Below, piece by piece: positions 24,634 through 32,948 of a stretch of 34,906 bases of DNA (its first letter is position 1; the number at the start of each line of letters is the position of its first letter). The notes under the pieces are model-generated. The model had not been told where the DNA came from. It saw only the letters and a list, made by a program, of their open reading frames with translations, and did no database searches. The stretch covers positions 1 through 34,906 of the forward strand of contig CALUOX010000021.1 of assembly GCA_944322375.1 (NCBI GenBank), written 5' to 3'. The DNA comes from an uncultured Alistipes sp. (GTDB lineage Bacteria > Bacteroidota > Bacteroidia > Bacteroidales > Rikenellaceae). Position numbers and translations under genes: made by a program.

Positions 24634-26919
24634 TCAGGCGTTCTCCTTCGAATCCGAAGACCCCTCCTGCTCCTTTGCTGCCGCTTCCTGCTCCTTTGCC
24701 GCCGCTTCGCGATCGATGAGTTTCACCTTCTCGATCGTATCGGCCATCTCGCGCTTTGCCCGGGCAATCTTCTCCTGCACATCGGCGATCAGCGCCTCGG
24801 CGCCCTTCGAATGGGCGAAGAATCCGATATTGTTCTCCAGCAGGGCGATATCCGCTTCAAGCTGTTTCACCTTGTTGTAGAGCCGGTCACGCTCGCTGCG
24901 CAGGCGCCGGTCGCCGGCACTCTTGAGGCCCGAGACCTTCTCGCGGAACCGCGACATCGACCGCTCGCGCTCCGTACCGCGCAGAACGGCGAACAGGGCA
25001 TCGACACACTCCTTGTAACGCCGCTGAATCTCATCCTTGCGTTTGATGGGTACGAAACCGATCTCGCCCCAGCGACGCTGGAACTCCTTGATCATGTCGA
25101 AACCGCCCGCCTTGACATCGGCTGCGGCCATCTCATCAAGCAGGGCCAGCTTGCGGCGCAGATTCTCCTCGTGCTCGCCGTCCACATCGGCAAAATGAGC
25201 GGCCTTGCGTTCGAAGAACTTGTCGCAGGCGGCACGGAACCGCTTCCACACCTGATCGGAGTAACGGCGCGGCGCCGGACCGATCTGTTTCCAGCGGGCC
25301 TGCAGGGCGATCAATTCATCGGTCGTTTTTTTCCACTCCTCACTCATCTGCAGGGCTTCGGCCGCTTCGCAGAGTTCGATCTTCAGCTGCAGGTTGTGTT
25401 CCATCTCCGTCTTGATGCCGGAATAGAAGTTGCGTTTTGCCTCGAAGAACTTGTCGCAGGCGGCACGGAACCGCTCGTAGATGCGCGTATTATCCTTCTT
25501 GGGGGCAAAACCGATCGTTTTCCAGACCTTCTGGATCTCCAACAGACGATCGCTCGCCTGATTCCACTCCTTGCGCGTCGTATAGAGCTGCTGGGCAAGC
25601 TCTTCGGTCTGCTCGCAGAGATTCGTCTTCAGTTCGAGGTTTTTCGTCTGCTCGCTCTTGAGCGATTCGAAATAGGCCTGATGCTGCTTGTTGATGCGGC
25701 TCGACGCCTCCTTGAACCGCTCCCACAGCGCCTCCTTGAACTCGTTGGCGACAGGACCCGTCTCGCGCCATTCGTCATGCAGTTTCTGCAGCTTGTGGAA
25801 CGCCTCGATAATCGAAGGCTCCATGACAAGCGCTTCAGCCGCTTCACACAGCGAGACCTTCTGTTCGTAGTTCTTCTTCAGGTCCAGATCCCGCAACTCC
25901 TTGTTGATCTTGATAAAGTTGTAGAAGTTCTCGACATGGAGGTTATAGGTCTCCCACAGATCCTTGACCTGCTGCTGGGGAACGGGGCCCGTCTCCTTCC
26001 AGCGCTGCTGCAACTCGCGGAACTTGTTGAAGGTATGATTGAGCGTTTCATCCGAATTGACCAACTCCTTGAGCTCTTCGATGATCTGGAGCTTGATCTT
26101 CAGATTTGCCTCCTTCTCCGCCTCAAGCGATGCGATAAACTCGTCGCGACGACGGCGATACTCCTTGAAGAGATCCTTGAGCCGCAGCTCCTGGGCATCG
26201 GTTGCCGGAACGAACTCCGACTCCACGCCGCCGGCCTCGACAAAAGCGCGACGCTGCGCCTCGACTTCGGCGCGATGCGCCTTGTAAAAGGCGATCTTGA
26301 GGCTTTCGACGACACGGCGGAGCGACTGTACGGGTTCGGTTTCCAACATGCGGGCAAACATCGATACCATCTCGGCTTCGCTCTTTCCGGCGAAGAGTTC
26401 TTCGGATGACTTGTCGGTTGCGGCTACCGCCTCCTCCTCTTCGGAGATCTCTTCACCAACATCCAGACCGGCACTCTGAGCCGCCAGCGCCGCCTCTTCC
26501 TCTGCGAAATCCACGCCGGCAGCTTCGGGAACCTTCCCTTCGGCCGACGCGGCCGGCGCCGGCGCTTCGACCGGAGTCGTCTCATTTCCAACCGACGGCT
26601 CCGCATCGGGTGTTGCGGACGCTGCCGCTCCGCCGTCAGCCGCTTCGGCCGCGGGTGCCGCCGCTTCATTGTCCGGCGCAGCCTGCCGCTCTTCCTCCGG
26701 AGCCGGTGTTTCCGCCCCCTCGGCAGCCGGTTCGGCTGCACCTGCCGCCTCGGCCGGTTCCGCATCGGGAGCCGGGATCCGTGTCGTATCGACAGATGTC
26801 CCGGACGTCATCGTTACGCTCTCCTCAACGGGAATTTCGGTCGTGGAAACGGGCCGCGTATCTTCAGCAGTGCTGACTTGTTCCTCGGGAACAGACGGAT
26901 TGGTGATCTTGGTAGCCAT
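24634..26919 (-). CDS. DUF349 repeat protein with long acidic N-terminal region
   Basis: A 761-residue cytoplasmic-looking protein built of DUF349 helical repeats. The signature W-xx-x-G-x-x-P appears five times: RWKETGPVP (about residue 305), EWRETGPVA (381), VWKTIGFAP (461), RWKQIGPAP (541) and RWGEIGFVP (615). A more degenerate unit lies around 225-260. Long charged helices between and after (to residue about 735) predict coiled coil. The first roughly 170 residues are low-complexity and rich in Ala, Glu, Pro and Thr, probably disordered. The C-terminus carries a small repeat AAAKEQE-AAAKEQE. No signal peptide or membrane segment. DUF349 proteins are poorly characterised; function is not assigned. 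First gene of the unit with pyrG and yidC. Confidence 0.9.
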   Translation of the reverse strand: MATKITNPSVPEEQVSTAEDTRPVSTTEIPVEESVTMTSGTSVDTTRIPAPDAEPAEAAGAAEPAAEGAETPAPEEERQAAPDNEAAAPAAEAADGGAAASATPDAEPSVGNETTPVEAPAPAASAEGKVPEAAGVDFAEEEAALAAQSAGLDVGEEISEEEEAVAATDKSSEELFAGKSEAEMVSMFARMLETEPVQSLRRVVESLKIAFYKAHRAEVEAQRRAFVEAGGVESEFVPATDAQELRLKDLFKEYRRRRDEFIASLEAEKEANLKIKLQIIEELKELVNSDETLNHTFNKFRELQQRWKETGPVPQQQVKDLWETYNLHVENFYNFIKINKELRDLDLKKNYEQKVSLCEAAEALVMEPSIIEAFHKLQKLHDEWRETGPVANEFKEALWERFKEASSRINKQHQAYFESLKSEQTKNLELKTNLCEQTEELAQQLYTTRKEWNQASDRLLEIQKVWKTIGFAPKKDNTRIYERFRAACDKFFEAKRNFYSGIKTEMEHNLQLKIELCEAAEALQMSEEWKKTTDELIALQARWKQIGPAPRRYSDQVWKRFRAACDKFFERKAAHFADVDGEHEENLRRKLALLDEMAAADVKAGGFDMIKEFQRRWGEIGFVPIKRKDEIQRRYKECVDALFAVLRGTERERSMSRFREKVSGLKSAGDRRLRSERDRLYNKVKQLEADIALLENNIGFFAHSKGAEALIADVQEKIARAKREMADTIEKVKLIDREAAAKEQEAAAKEQEGSSDSKENA

Positions 26920-26973
26920 CTTAAACGCTCTTTATTAGATTAATCGGATAGTTGCTATTGCACATACATCTGG

Positions 26974-27004
26974 CAAAGATACCATATTTCAACAGATTTT
27001 CACA
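26974..27004 (-). promoter_or_regulatory. Promoter of the DUF349-pyrG-yidC operon
   Basis: Minus-strand TATCTTTG (26981-26974), an exact TAnnTTTG, preceded at 19 nt by TGTG (27004-27001), three of four bases of the TTTG -33 box. Leader of roughly 50 nt to the start codon. Confidence 0.6.
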
Positions 27005-27122
27005 ATTTTTTCGGGGATTTTAACTATCTTAGCGGAAATTTAACGAACGGCTTTCCGGCAGCAGGACGCCTGCATCAGGGATGCTTCCGGCAAGGAAAGA
27101 GAACCGGCAAAAAGTACCGACC

Positions 27123-27803
27123 ATGAGTCATCGAATCCTTTTGGTTGACGACGAAGACGACATTCTGGAGTTCGTCCGCTACAACCTTCAGCGCGAAGGT
27201 TACGAGGTCTATACAGCGCGCGACGGCGTCGAGGCGATCGAGCGGGCGCTCGAAGTACATCCGCACCTGATTCTGCTCGACCGGATGATGCCCCGCATGG
27301 ACGGCCTTGAGACGTGCCGGCGGCTGCGCGAGCACAAGGAGCTGAATCGCACGATGATCGTCTTTCTGACCGCGCTGGGGGAGGACGACCATCAACTTTC
27401 GGGATTCAGTGCCGGTGCCGACGACTACATCACCAAACCGATCAAGATGCACATTCTGGTAAGCCGGATCAAGGCAATCCTCAAACGGGTGGAACGCGAC
27501 GACGAACCGGCGCTGCCGGACGGGCAGGACCAGGGGGTGATCGAGATCGATCCCGCAAAATACATCGTGCGCCGGGACGGCCATGAATTGCTGCTGCCGC
27601 GCAAGGAGTTCGCTCTGCTGGCCCTGTTGATGTCGGAACCGGGGCGGCTGTTTTCGCGCGAAGAGATCTATTCGCGGGTCTGGGGCAGCGAAGTCGTGGT
27701 CGGAGACCGCACGATCGACGTCCACATCCGCAAGCTGCGCCAGAAGATCGGCGGACGGCACATCATCACCGTCAAGGGGGTCGGATACAAATACGAACCC
27801 TGA
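27123..27803 (+). CDS. OmpR/PhoB-family response regulator
   Basis: A 226-residue two-component transcription factor. The receiver domain (about 1-120) has the acidic pair in ILLVDDEDDILEF, phospho-acceptor Asp53 in LILLDRMMP, the switch Thr in VFLTALG and Lys in DDYITKPIK. The winged-helix DNA-binding domain (about 135-226) has LLPRKEFALLALLMSEPG, FSREEIYSRVWG and DRTIDVHIRKLRQKIG, ending VKGVGYKYEP. The start at 27123 (MSHRILLVDD) matches the family; an ATG 14 codons upstream is less likely. No histidine kinase gene lies next to it: a 628-nt gene-free stretch and then acetate kinase follow. It is divergent from the DUF349 operon, with about 200 nt between start codons. Target genes unknown. 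Confidence 0.94.
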   Translation: MSHRILLVDDEDDILEFVRYNLQREGYEVYTARDGVEAIERALEVHPHLILLDRMMPRMDGLETCRRLREHKELNRTMIVFLTALGEDDHQLSGFSAGADDYITKPIKMHILVSRIKAILKRVERDDEPALPDGQDQGVIEIDPAKYIVRRDGHELLLPRKEFALLALLMSEPGRLFSREEIYSRVWGSEVVVGDRTIDVHIRKLRQKIGGRHIITVKGVGYKYEP

Positions 27804-27860
27804 CACCAGCCAAAGTTCTATCACGTTTCCTGTTCCGTATTTCCACACGTCGGCACGCCG

Positions 27861-27880
27861 GCACGAAAAACGCTTCGTGC
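27861..27880 (+). terminator. Short hairpin after the response regulator gene
   Basis: GCACGAA (27861-27867) and TTCGTGC (27874-27880) around a 6-nt loop, 57 nt after the stop. No strong T-run; weak terminator candidate. Confidence 0.4.
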
Positions 27881-28026
27881 GGTCCGTTCCGATACGAAAC
27901 AACCCCAGACGGCGGGATGTCGGGAGCGACTTCGTTCCGCCTGTTCCATCCGGACATAAAGGCGTTACCGGGAGGGCTCCGATCCGTTTTTTCACGGAAA
28001 ATAGTGCAGATATCGAAAAGATTCAT

Positions 28027-28034
28027 TAGATTTG
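28027..28034 (+). promoter_or_regulatory. Possible -7 element TAGATTTG upstream of ackA
   Basis: Exact TAnnTTTG match, but no clear TTTG box 19-21 nt upstream. It would give ackA a leader of about 390 nt. Confidence 0.4.
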
Positions 28035-28247
28035 CAAGATGCGGAGAGACCTCCTTCTCCCCTGAAGGAAGCGGAATACCCGGAGCAGACAGATAGCAAA
28101 CAGTTGTGCCAACAGGCCGACAGACGGGCCGTACCACCCCCTTGTACAAGCGTCGAATCGCACGGAACAACAGGCCGACGGAACAGCCGGATGGATGGTA
28201 TCGGAATCCCCCGAAATTCCCGGGTGACCGAAGCGTAAAAAGCCAAA

Positions 28248-28294
28248 CTTCCGGAACGCGGGAAGAGCTGGTATCCGGACACCCGCACCGGAAG
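28248..28294 (+). promoter_or_regulatory. Compound hairpin in the ackA leader
   Basis: Outer arms CTTCCGG (28248-28254) and CCGGAAG (28288-28294), inner arms GCGGG (28258-28262) and CCCGC (28282-28286), with a small internal loop of 3 nt against 1 nt. No T-run follows, so more likely a structured leader element than a terminator. Function unknown. Confidence 0.45.
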
Positions 28295-28431
28295 GACTTA
28301 AATACAACAGGAACAACATTGCACGCCCCCTACTGGCAGCGCGGAAAGCGGAGATGGCTGCTTCCGGTGCGAATCGGCAACATCGAACGACAGGATGGAC
28401 GGCGGAAACAAAAACGACAAATATCAGACAT

Positions 28432-29646
28432 ATGGTAATCTTAGTTCTCAACTGCGGAAGTTCGTCGATCAAATACCAGGTGATCGACATGGAACAGCAC
28501 GGCAGTTCGCTGCTGGCCAAAGGACTGGTCGAGCGCATCGGCCTGAACGACGGCATTCTCACACACAAACCGACCGGCAAGGAGACATATGAACTGCACT
28601 GCTCCATTCCCGATCATACGACGGGAATCCGGCTGGTGCTCGAAGCGTTGACCGATCCGTCGCACGGTGTCATCGCATCGCTCGACGAAGTCAAGGCCGT
28701 GGGACATCGGGTCGCTCACGGCGGGGAATTCTTCCCGCAGAGCTGTATCGTCGATGAAGAGGTCAAGGAGAAGATCCGCTCGCTGTTCGAGATCGCGCCG
28801 CTGCACAACCCGGCCAATCTCGAGGGCGTCCTTTCAATCGAAAAGGTTTTGCCGGGCGTACCGCAGGTAACGGTCTTCGACACGTCGTTCCACCAGACGA
28901 TTCCCCCCATGAACCACCTCTATGCCCTGCCCTACGCCTACTATGAGAAATACCGCGTGCGCAAATACGGATTCCACGGAACGAGCCACCACTATGTGGC
29001 CCGCACGGGTGCCGAACTGGCGGGACTGGATTTCGATCACGCGAAGATCATCACCTGCCACATCGGCAACGGAGCTTCGGTCACCGCCATCCTCAACGGA
29101 AAATCATACGATACGTCGATGGGCTTCTCGCCGCTCGACGGACTGGTAATGGGTACGCGATGCGGTGCGGTCGATGCGTCGGCCATCACCTTCATCGGTG
29201 CGAAAGAGGGGATGACGTTCCAGGAGCTCGACGAGATGATGAACAAACGTTCGGGGGTATTGGGACTGACCGATCTGTCGAGCGACATGCGCGACATCGA
29301 CAAGGCTTACGCCGCCGGCAATCCCCGCGCCATCGTGGCACGTGACATGCACTACAATCGGGTCAAGAAGTTCGTAGGCGAGTACGCGGCCGAGATGGGC
29401 GGTGTGGATCTGATCGTCTTTACGGGCGGCGTGGGTGAGAATTCGCGCGAACTGCGCCAGACGGTCTGCTCGGGTCTTGAGTTCATGGGTGTGGAGTTCG
29501 ACGACGCCGCGAACGACGTGCGCGGCGAGAACAGAATCCTCTCGAAACCGACGTCGCGCGTAAAGGTCGCCGTGATCGCCACCGACGAGGAACTGATGAT
29601 CGCCACCGACACCTACAAACTTGTCAACCATCTGCCCCTCGACTGA
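28432..29646 (+). CDS. ackA: Acetate kinase
   Basis: A 404-residue ASKHA-fold kinase interconverting acetyl phosphate plus ADP with acetate plus ATP, the ATP-yielding last step of acetate fermentation. Seen: N-terminal VLNCGSSSIKYQ (signature 1), GHRVAHGGEFF with the substrate-binding Arg, FDTSFHQTIP with the catalytic Asp, YGFHGTSHHYV, HIGNGASVTAI (phosphate-binding signature 2), GLVMGTRCGAVD and VFTGGVGENS near residue 325. Complete. The ATG at 28432 is chosen because the conserved VILVLNCGSSS follows immediately. Usually pta sits beside ackA in bacteria; here the neighbour is a phosphate butyryltransferase-like gene instead. A hairpin lies 4 nt after the stop. Confidence 0.96.
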   Translation: MVILVLNCGSSSIKYQVIDMEQHGSSLLAKGLVERIGLNDGILTHKPTGKETYELHCSIPDHTTGIRLVLEALTDPSHGVIASLDEVKAVGHRVAHGGEFFPQSCIVDEEVKEKIRSLFEIAPLHNPANLEGVLSIEKVLPGVPQVTVFDTSFHQTIPPMNHLYALPYAYYEKYRVRKYGFHGTSHHYVARTGAELAGLDFDHAKIITCHIGNGASVTAILNGKSYDTSMGFSPLDGLVMGTRCGAVDASAITFIGAKEGMTFQELDEMMNKRSGVLGLTDLSSDMRDIDKAYAAGNPRAIVARDMHYNRVKKFVGEYAAEMGGVDLIVFTGGVGENSRELRQTVCSGLEFMGVEFDDAANDVRGENRILSKPTSRVKVAVIATDEELMIATDTYKLVNHLPLD

Positions 29647-29649
29647 TCT

Positions 29650-29681
29650 GCGGAACCGCAATGCCGGCTTGCCGCTTCCGC
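29650..29681 (+). terminator. Hairpin right after ackA
   Basis: GCGGAA (29650-29655) with TTCCGC (29676-29681), and inner GCAA with TTGC, starting 4 nt after the stop codon. No T-run; it may partly end or process the ackA transcript before ptb. Confidence 0.45.
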
Positions 29682-29835
29682 GCAAAACGACGAACGGCAT
29701 CGGCCCTGTCGGGAAACGACGCGGAAACGGGTGAACCGAAGCTGCGCAAAGGGCCTCCGACCGGGACAGAGATCCGGAGAGGAAGCAGGACAAACAATAC
29801 TGAAGAATAAACAAAAGCCACAAGATCAAACACAT

Positions 29836-30741
29836 ATGATCACAAAACTGTCACAAATCGTCGAAGAGGCCTGCAAACGGGGCCGCCGACGTCTGGCCGT
29901 AGCCTACGGACAGGATTCGCACACGCTCAGCGCCGTTTATGACGCCTACACGGAAGGGTTGGTCGAACCGACCATCTACGGTGACAAGGCCGTCATCGAA
30001 GAGGTTTGCCGCAAGGAGGGCATCGACGCCTCGCATTTCAAGATCGTGGACGAACCGAACGACGTCAATTGCGTTCGGCTGGCCGTAGCGGCCGTCGTAG
30101 CGGGCGATGCGGACGTCTTGATGAAAGGGCTGGTATCCACCGACAAATACATGCGGGGAATCCTGAACAAGGATGCCGGACTTTTCCCGCCCAAGGGGGT
30201 TTTGAGCCATGTATCGATATTTGAAATTCCGACGCTGTCAAAACTGCTCTGCGTATCGGACGTCGCCGTGATACCCGCTCCGGACTTCAAGCAGAAGACC
30301 GTCTTGATCGGCTATCTGCTGCAGACGGCCAAGCTGTTGGGCATCAGCAAACCGAAGATTGCCTGCATCGCGCCGTCGGAACAGGTTCTTCCGAGCGTTC
30401 CCTCCTCTACGGAGGCGGCCATACTGGCCAAGATGGGCGATCGCGGACAGTTGGGAAACGCCATTATCGACGGTCCGCTGTCACTCGACGTAGCCCTCTA
30501 CAAGGAGGTTGCCGAGCACAAGAAGGTACAGGGTTCGTCCGTGGCTGGCAATCCCGACTGCCTGCTCTTCCCGAATATCGAGTCTGCCAACGTCTTCTTC
30601 AAGGCGGCGACACACTTCGGCGGTGCGGAGCTGGCAGCAATGGTCATGGGTACGAAGGTGCCGTGTGTTCTCACGTCGCGCGGGGATTCGCGCAAATCAA
30701 AGATGTATTCGATTGCACTGGCCTGTCTTGCGGCACGCTGA
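29836..30741 (+). CDS. ptb: Phosphate butyryltransferase-like phosphate acyltransferase
   Basis: A 301-residue PTA/PTB-family enzyme, expected to convert butyryl-CoA (or a branched acyl-CoA) plus phosphate to the acyl phosphate plus CoA. The short single-domain length and pairing with buk fit Ptb rather than Pta. Visible: RRRLAVAYGQDSHTL at the N-terminus, DVLMKGLVSTDKYMRGILNKDAG near residue 98 with the family's KG and active-site neighbourhood, LSHVSIFEIP, VIPAPDF, and the C-terminal GPLSLDVAL, GNPDCLLFPNIESANVFFKA and AAMVMGTKVPCVLTSRGDS. No signal peptide. It is 189 nt after ackA and 39 nt before buk. Acyl-chain preference cannot be told from sequence. Confidence 0.9.
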   Translation: MITKLSQIVEEACKRGRRRLAVAYGQDSHTLSAVYDAYTEGLVEPTIYGDKAVIEEVCRKEGIDASHFKIVDEPNDVNCVRLAVAAVVAGDADVLMKGLVSTDKYMRGILNKDAGLFPPKGVLSHVSIFEIPTLSKLLCVSDVAVIPAPDFKQKTVLIGYLLQTAKLLGISKPKIACIAPSEQVLPSVPSSTEAAILAKMGDRGQLGNAIIDGPLSLDVALYKEVAEHKKVQGSSVAGNPDCLLFPNIESANVFFKAATHFGGAELAAMVMGTKVPCVLTSRGDSRKSKMYSIALACLAAR

Positions 30742-30780
30742 TTCCGACTCCGCACCAGATAAAACGCAACCAGCATCGAC

Positions 30781-31866
30781 ATGAAACACACCATCCTGGC
30801 AATCAACCCCGGATCGACCTCCACGAAGGTCGCCGTATATGAAGAGACCCACCCGCTGCTGACCTTCGCGCTGAGCCATTCGGCGGAAGAGCTGGCACGT
30901 TTCGCTACCGTCGTAGATCAATTCTCGTGGCGGAAAGAGCTGATTCTGAAATCGCTGAAGGAGCACGATTTTGATCTTCACCGGCTGACGGCCGTCATTG
31001 GCCGGGGTGGATTGATCCATCCGGTCGAGGGCGGCGTCTATGAGGTCAACGACGAGCTGCTCGACGACCTGATCCATGCACGTCAACAACACGCCTCGAA
31101 TCTGGGCGGGATGCTTGCGCGCGAGATAGCGGCGGAGGTCGGTGTTCCGGCCTACATCGCCGACCCGGTCGTGGTGGACGAGATGATTCCCTACGCACGC
31201 ATCTCGGGACTGCCCGAACTGCCGCGGGAATCGGTGTTCCATGCCCTGAACCAGAAAGCCGTTGCAAGGCGGTATGCACGGGATACGGAGCGGCGATACG
31301 AGGAGTTGAATCTGATCGTCGCCCACATGGGCGGAGGAATTACGGTCAGCGCCCACCGGCAGGGTCGGGTGATCGACACGAGCAATGCACTCAACGGTGC
31401 CGGGCCCTTCTCGCCCGAACGCTCGGGGACACTGCCGCCGGGACCGCTCGTAGATCTCTGTTTTTCGGGAAAATACACGCGCGAGGAGCTGCAACGGCTC
31501 ATCAACGGCCGCGGCGGACTGCTGGCACATTTAGGCACGACATCGGTCCCGGAGATCCTGCGGCGCATCGACAACAACGATCTGCACGCGATGCTGGTGT
31601 TGCGGGCCATGTGCTACACGGTGGCGAAGGAGATCGGAGCCATGGCCATTGCATTGAAAGGGAAGGTGGATGCAATCCTGCTTACGGGCGGCATTGCACA
31701 CAACAAACGCCTGACGGATTTTATCGCCATGCACATCGACTTCATCGCACCGGTTGCGGTCTATCCGGGAGAGAACGAACTTCAGGCGCTGGCATACAAT
31801 GCGCTGTCGGTTCTGCGGGGCGAGCAGCCGCTCAAGGAGTACCACAAGATCGTCGAGCCGGCATAA
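30781..31866 (+). CDS. buk: Butyrate kinase
   Basis: A 361-residue ASKHA-fold carboxylate kinase converting acyl phosphate plus ADP to the free acid plus ATP. Motifs: ILAINPGSTSTKVAVYE (phosphate 1), GRGGLIHPVEGGVYEVN with the conserved Gly-Gly, NLGGMLAREIA, AYIADPVVVDE, FHALNQKAVARRYA, VAHMGGGITVSAHRQGRVIDTSNALNGAGPFSPERSG (strongly Buk-specific) and ILLTGGIAHNK. Length is standard for Buk and shorter than AckA. With ptb 39 nt upstream it forms a Ptb-Buk module that yields ATP from butyryl-CoA or branched acyl-CoAs such as isobutyryl- and isovaleryl-CoA, acids known from Alistipes and Porphyromonas fermentation. Followed by a strong intrinsic terminator. Confidence 0.95.
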   Translation: MKHTILAINPGSTSTKVAVYEETHPLLTFALSHSAEELARFATVVDQFSWRKELILKSLKEHDFDLHRLTAVIGRGGLIHPVEGGVYEVNDELLDDLIHARQQHASNLGGMLAREIAAEVGVPAYIADPVVVDEMIPYARISGLPELPRESVFHALNQKAVARRYARDTERRYEELNLIVAHMGGGITVSAHRQGRVIDTSNALNGAGPFSPERSGTLPPGPLVDLCFSGKYTREELQRLINGRGGLLAHLGTTSVPEILRRIDNNDLHAMLVLRAMCYTVAKEIGAMAIALKGKVDAILLTGGIAHNKRLTDFIAMHIDFIAPVAVYPGENELQALAYNALSVLRGEQPLKEYHKIVEPA

Positions 31867-31894
31867 GACGACGGCCGACAAGGAGACAAAACGG

Positions 31895-31936
31895 ATCGGG
31901 GAAGAAGCTGCAAGGTGACTTCCCCGATTCTTTTTA
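31895..31936 (+). terminator. Intrinsic terminator after butyrate kinase
   Basis: 10-bp perfect stem ATCGGGGAAG / CTTCCCCGAT followed by TCTTTTTA, 28 nt after the stop codon. The best classical terminator in the window. Confidence 0.85.
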
Positions 31937-31972
31937 TGCCAACAAGACCAAAATACGGACGACATTAAACAA

Positions 31973-32011
31973 CAGGCGAGGGGACGGATGAATTATCCGT
32001 CCCCTCGCCTG
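31973..32011. terminator. Perfect 17-bp hairpin between convergent genes
   Basis: CAGGCGAGGGGACGGAT and its exact reverse complement around loop GAATT. Placed 32 nt beyond the stop of the minus-strand lipoprotein gene and after the buk terminator, so it probably ends the minus-strand transcript and also backs up the plus-strand one. Confidence 0.7.
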
Positions 32012-32043
32012 TGAGAACTTCGGATTGTCCGGACAACTGACGG

Positions 32044-32742
32044 TCACTCACCGAACTGCTGCTCCCATGTCGCGGTCAACGTCCTGCCCTTGTTGTCCGT
32101 GACGGTCAGCGTCAGGTTGTGCGTCCGGCTCATGGTCGGACGGGACTTGAACTCCAGATAAAACGTCGGGGCAAGCAACCGGAGATCATTCGCATCGAGT
32201 TCCGACAGACGGCCATATACCGGAGCAAAACCCTTTTTGTAATAGAGCGAATGGGCATTATGATCCGAATAAAAGGCGGGAGTCTGCGCATCCTTCCAGG
32301 AGTAGTCGTTCTTATATCCGTCGGCAATAAAGTCGTAATACGACGCACCGGCAAACCACACGATATCGGTCAGAGAGCTGCCGGCCTTGTGCTGTTCATC
32401 GAAGTCACTGTCGCTTATCAGCTCCACCTTCTCGAACGCATTGAAGATCGCGACGGTAGAGAACGGCAGTATATTCTGATTGTAGGTGCAGTCGAACTTG
32501 CTGTCCACCTCTTCGCAAGGCAGCTTCTGCCCCCTCCCGTCTATTGCGACACAATCGTCCTGAGGACTTGGGGCAAGTTTCGATACGTCGAGATAGAGTT
32601 GGATAAAATATTTGGACAACATCATCCCGTCGATCGGTCCTTCAATTTCGATTGGCTTCTTTTCCTGCCCGGAGTCATCATCACTGCAGGCAACAGGGAA
32701 AAATGACAGAAACATCACGATTCCCAACAAGATCCTTTTCAT
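32044..32742 (-). CDS. Hypothetical surface lipoprotein, paralogue A
   Basis: A 232-residue lipoprotein: MKRILLGIVMFLSFFPVAC with the acylated cysteine at position 19, followed at once by SDDDS, a textbook surface-export signal in Bacteroidales lipoproteins. The mature protein has no family I recognise. It shares two blocks with the neighbouring gene: SDSDFDEQHKAGSSLTDIV near residue 115 and the final 30 residues ending TLTVTDNKGRTLTATWEQQFGE-like, 26 of 30 identical. The tail is beta-strand-like. Middle parts differ strongly, suggesting duplication followed by divergence of an exposed region. Transcribed downstream of its paralogue, 206 nt apart; convergent with buk. Confidence 0.8.
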   Translation of the reverse strand: MKRILLGIVMFLSFFPVACSDDDSGQEKKPIEIEGPIDGMMLSKYFIQLYLDVSKLAPSPQDDCVAIDGRGQKLPCEEVDSKFDCTYNQNILPFSTVAIFNAFEKVELISDSDFDEQHKAGSSLTDIVWFAGASYYDFIADGYKNDYSWKDAQTPAFYSDHNAHSLYYKKGFAPVYGRLSELDANDLRLLAPTFYLEFKSRPTMSRTHNLTLTVTDNKGRTLTATWEQQFGE

Positions 32743-32948
32743 ATTTTCGGTTGTTTATGAGCAACAACGAACCAGTTTCTCAAACAGAACGGGCAATAAT
32801 AATATGTCCCGACCCCTCCTTCCGATACCCGGCAGAGATCCTGCAACAACCCGACGGTGCGACACCGAACCGGTTCTGAATTTTCGGACATCCGGACCAC
32901 AACATCCACATCACCGCATCTCCTCCGGCCGCATCGGAACCGGCAGAA

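Larger units (their letters stand above)
27804..28431. other. Gene-free stretch upstream of acetate kinase
   Basis: 628 nt without a credible gene; the open frames on the minus strand overlap the start of ackA and resemble nothing. It holds a hairpin after the response regulator (27861-27880), a -7 match (28027-28034) and a compound hairpin (28248-28294). The sequence AACAGGCCGAC occurs twice, near 28110 and 28165. If the -7 element is real, ackA has a leader of nearly 400 nt. Confidence 0.5.

Noticed and set aside
28026-28607. 193-codon minus-strand frame, cysteine/serine-rich
   Set aside because: Overlaps the start of ackA on the other strand and has no recognisable fold.
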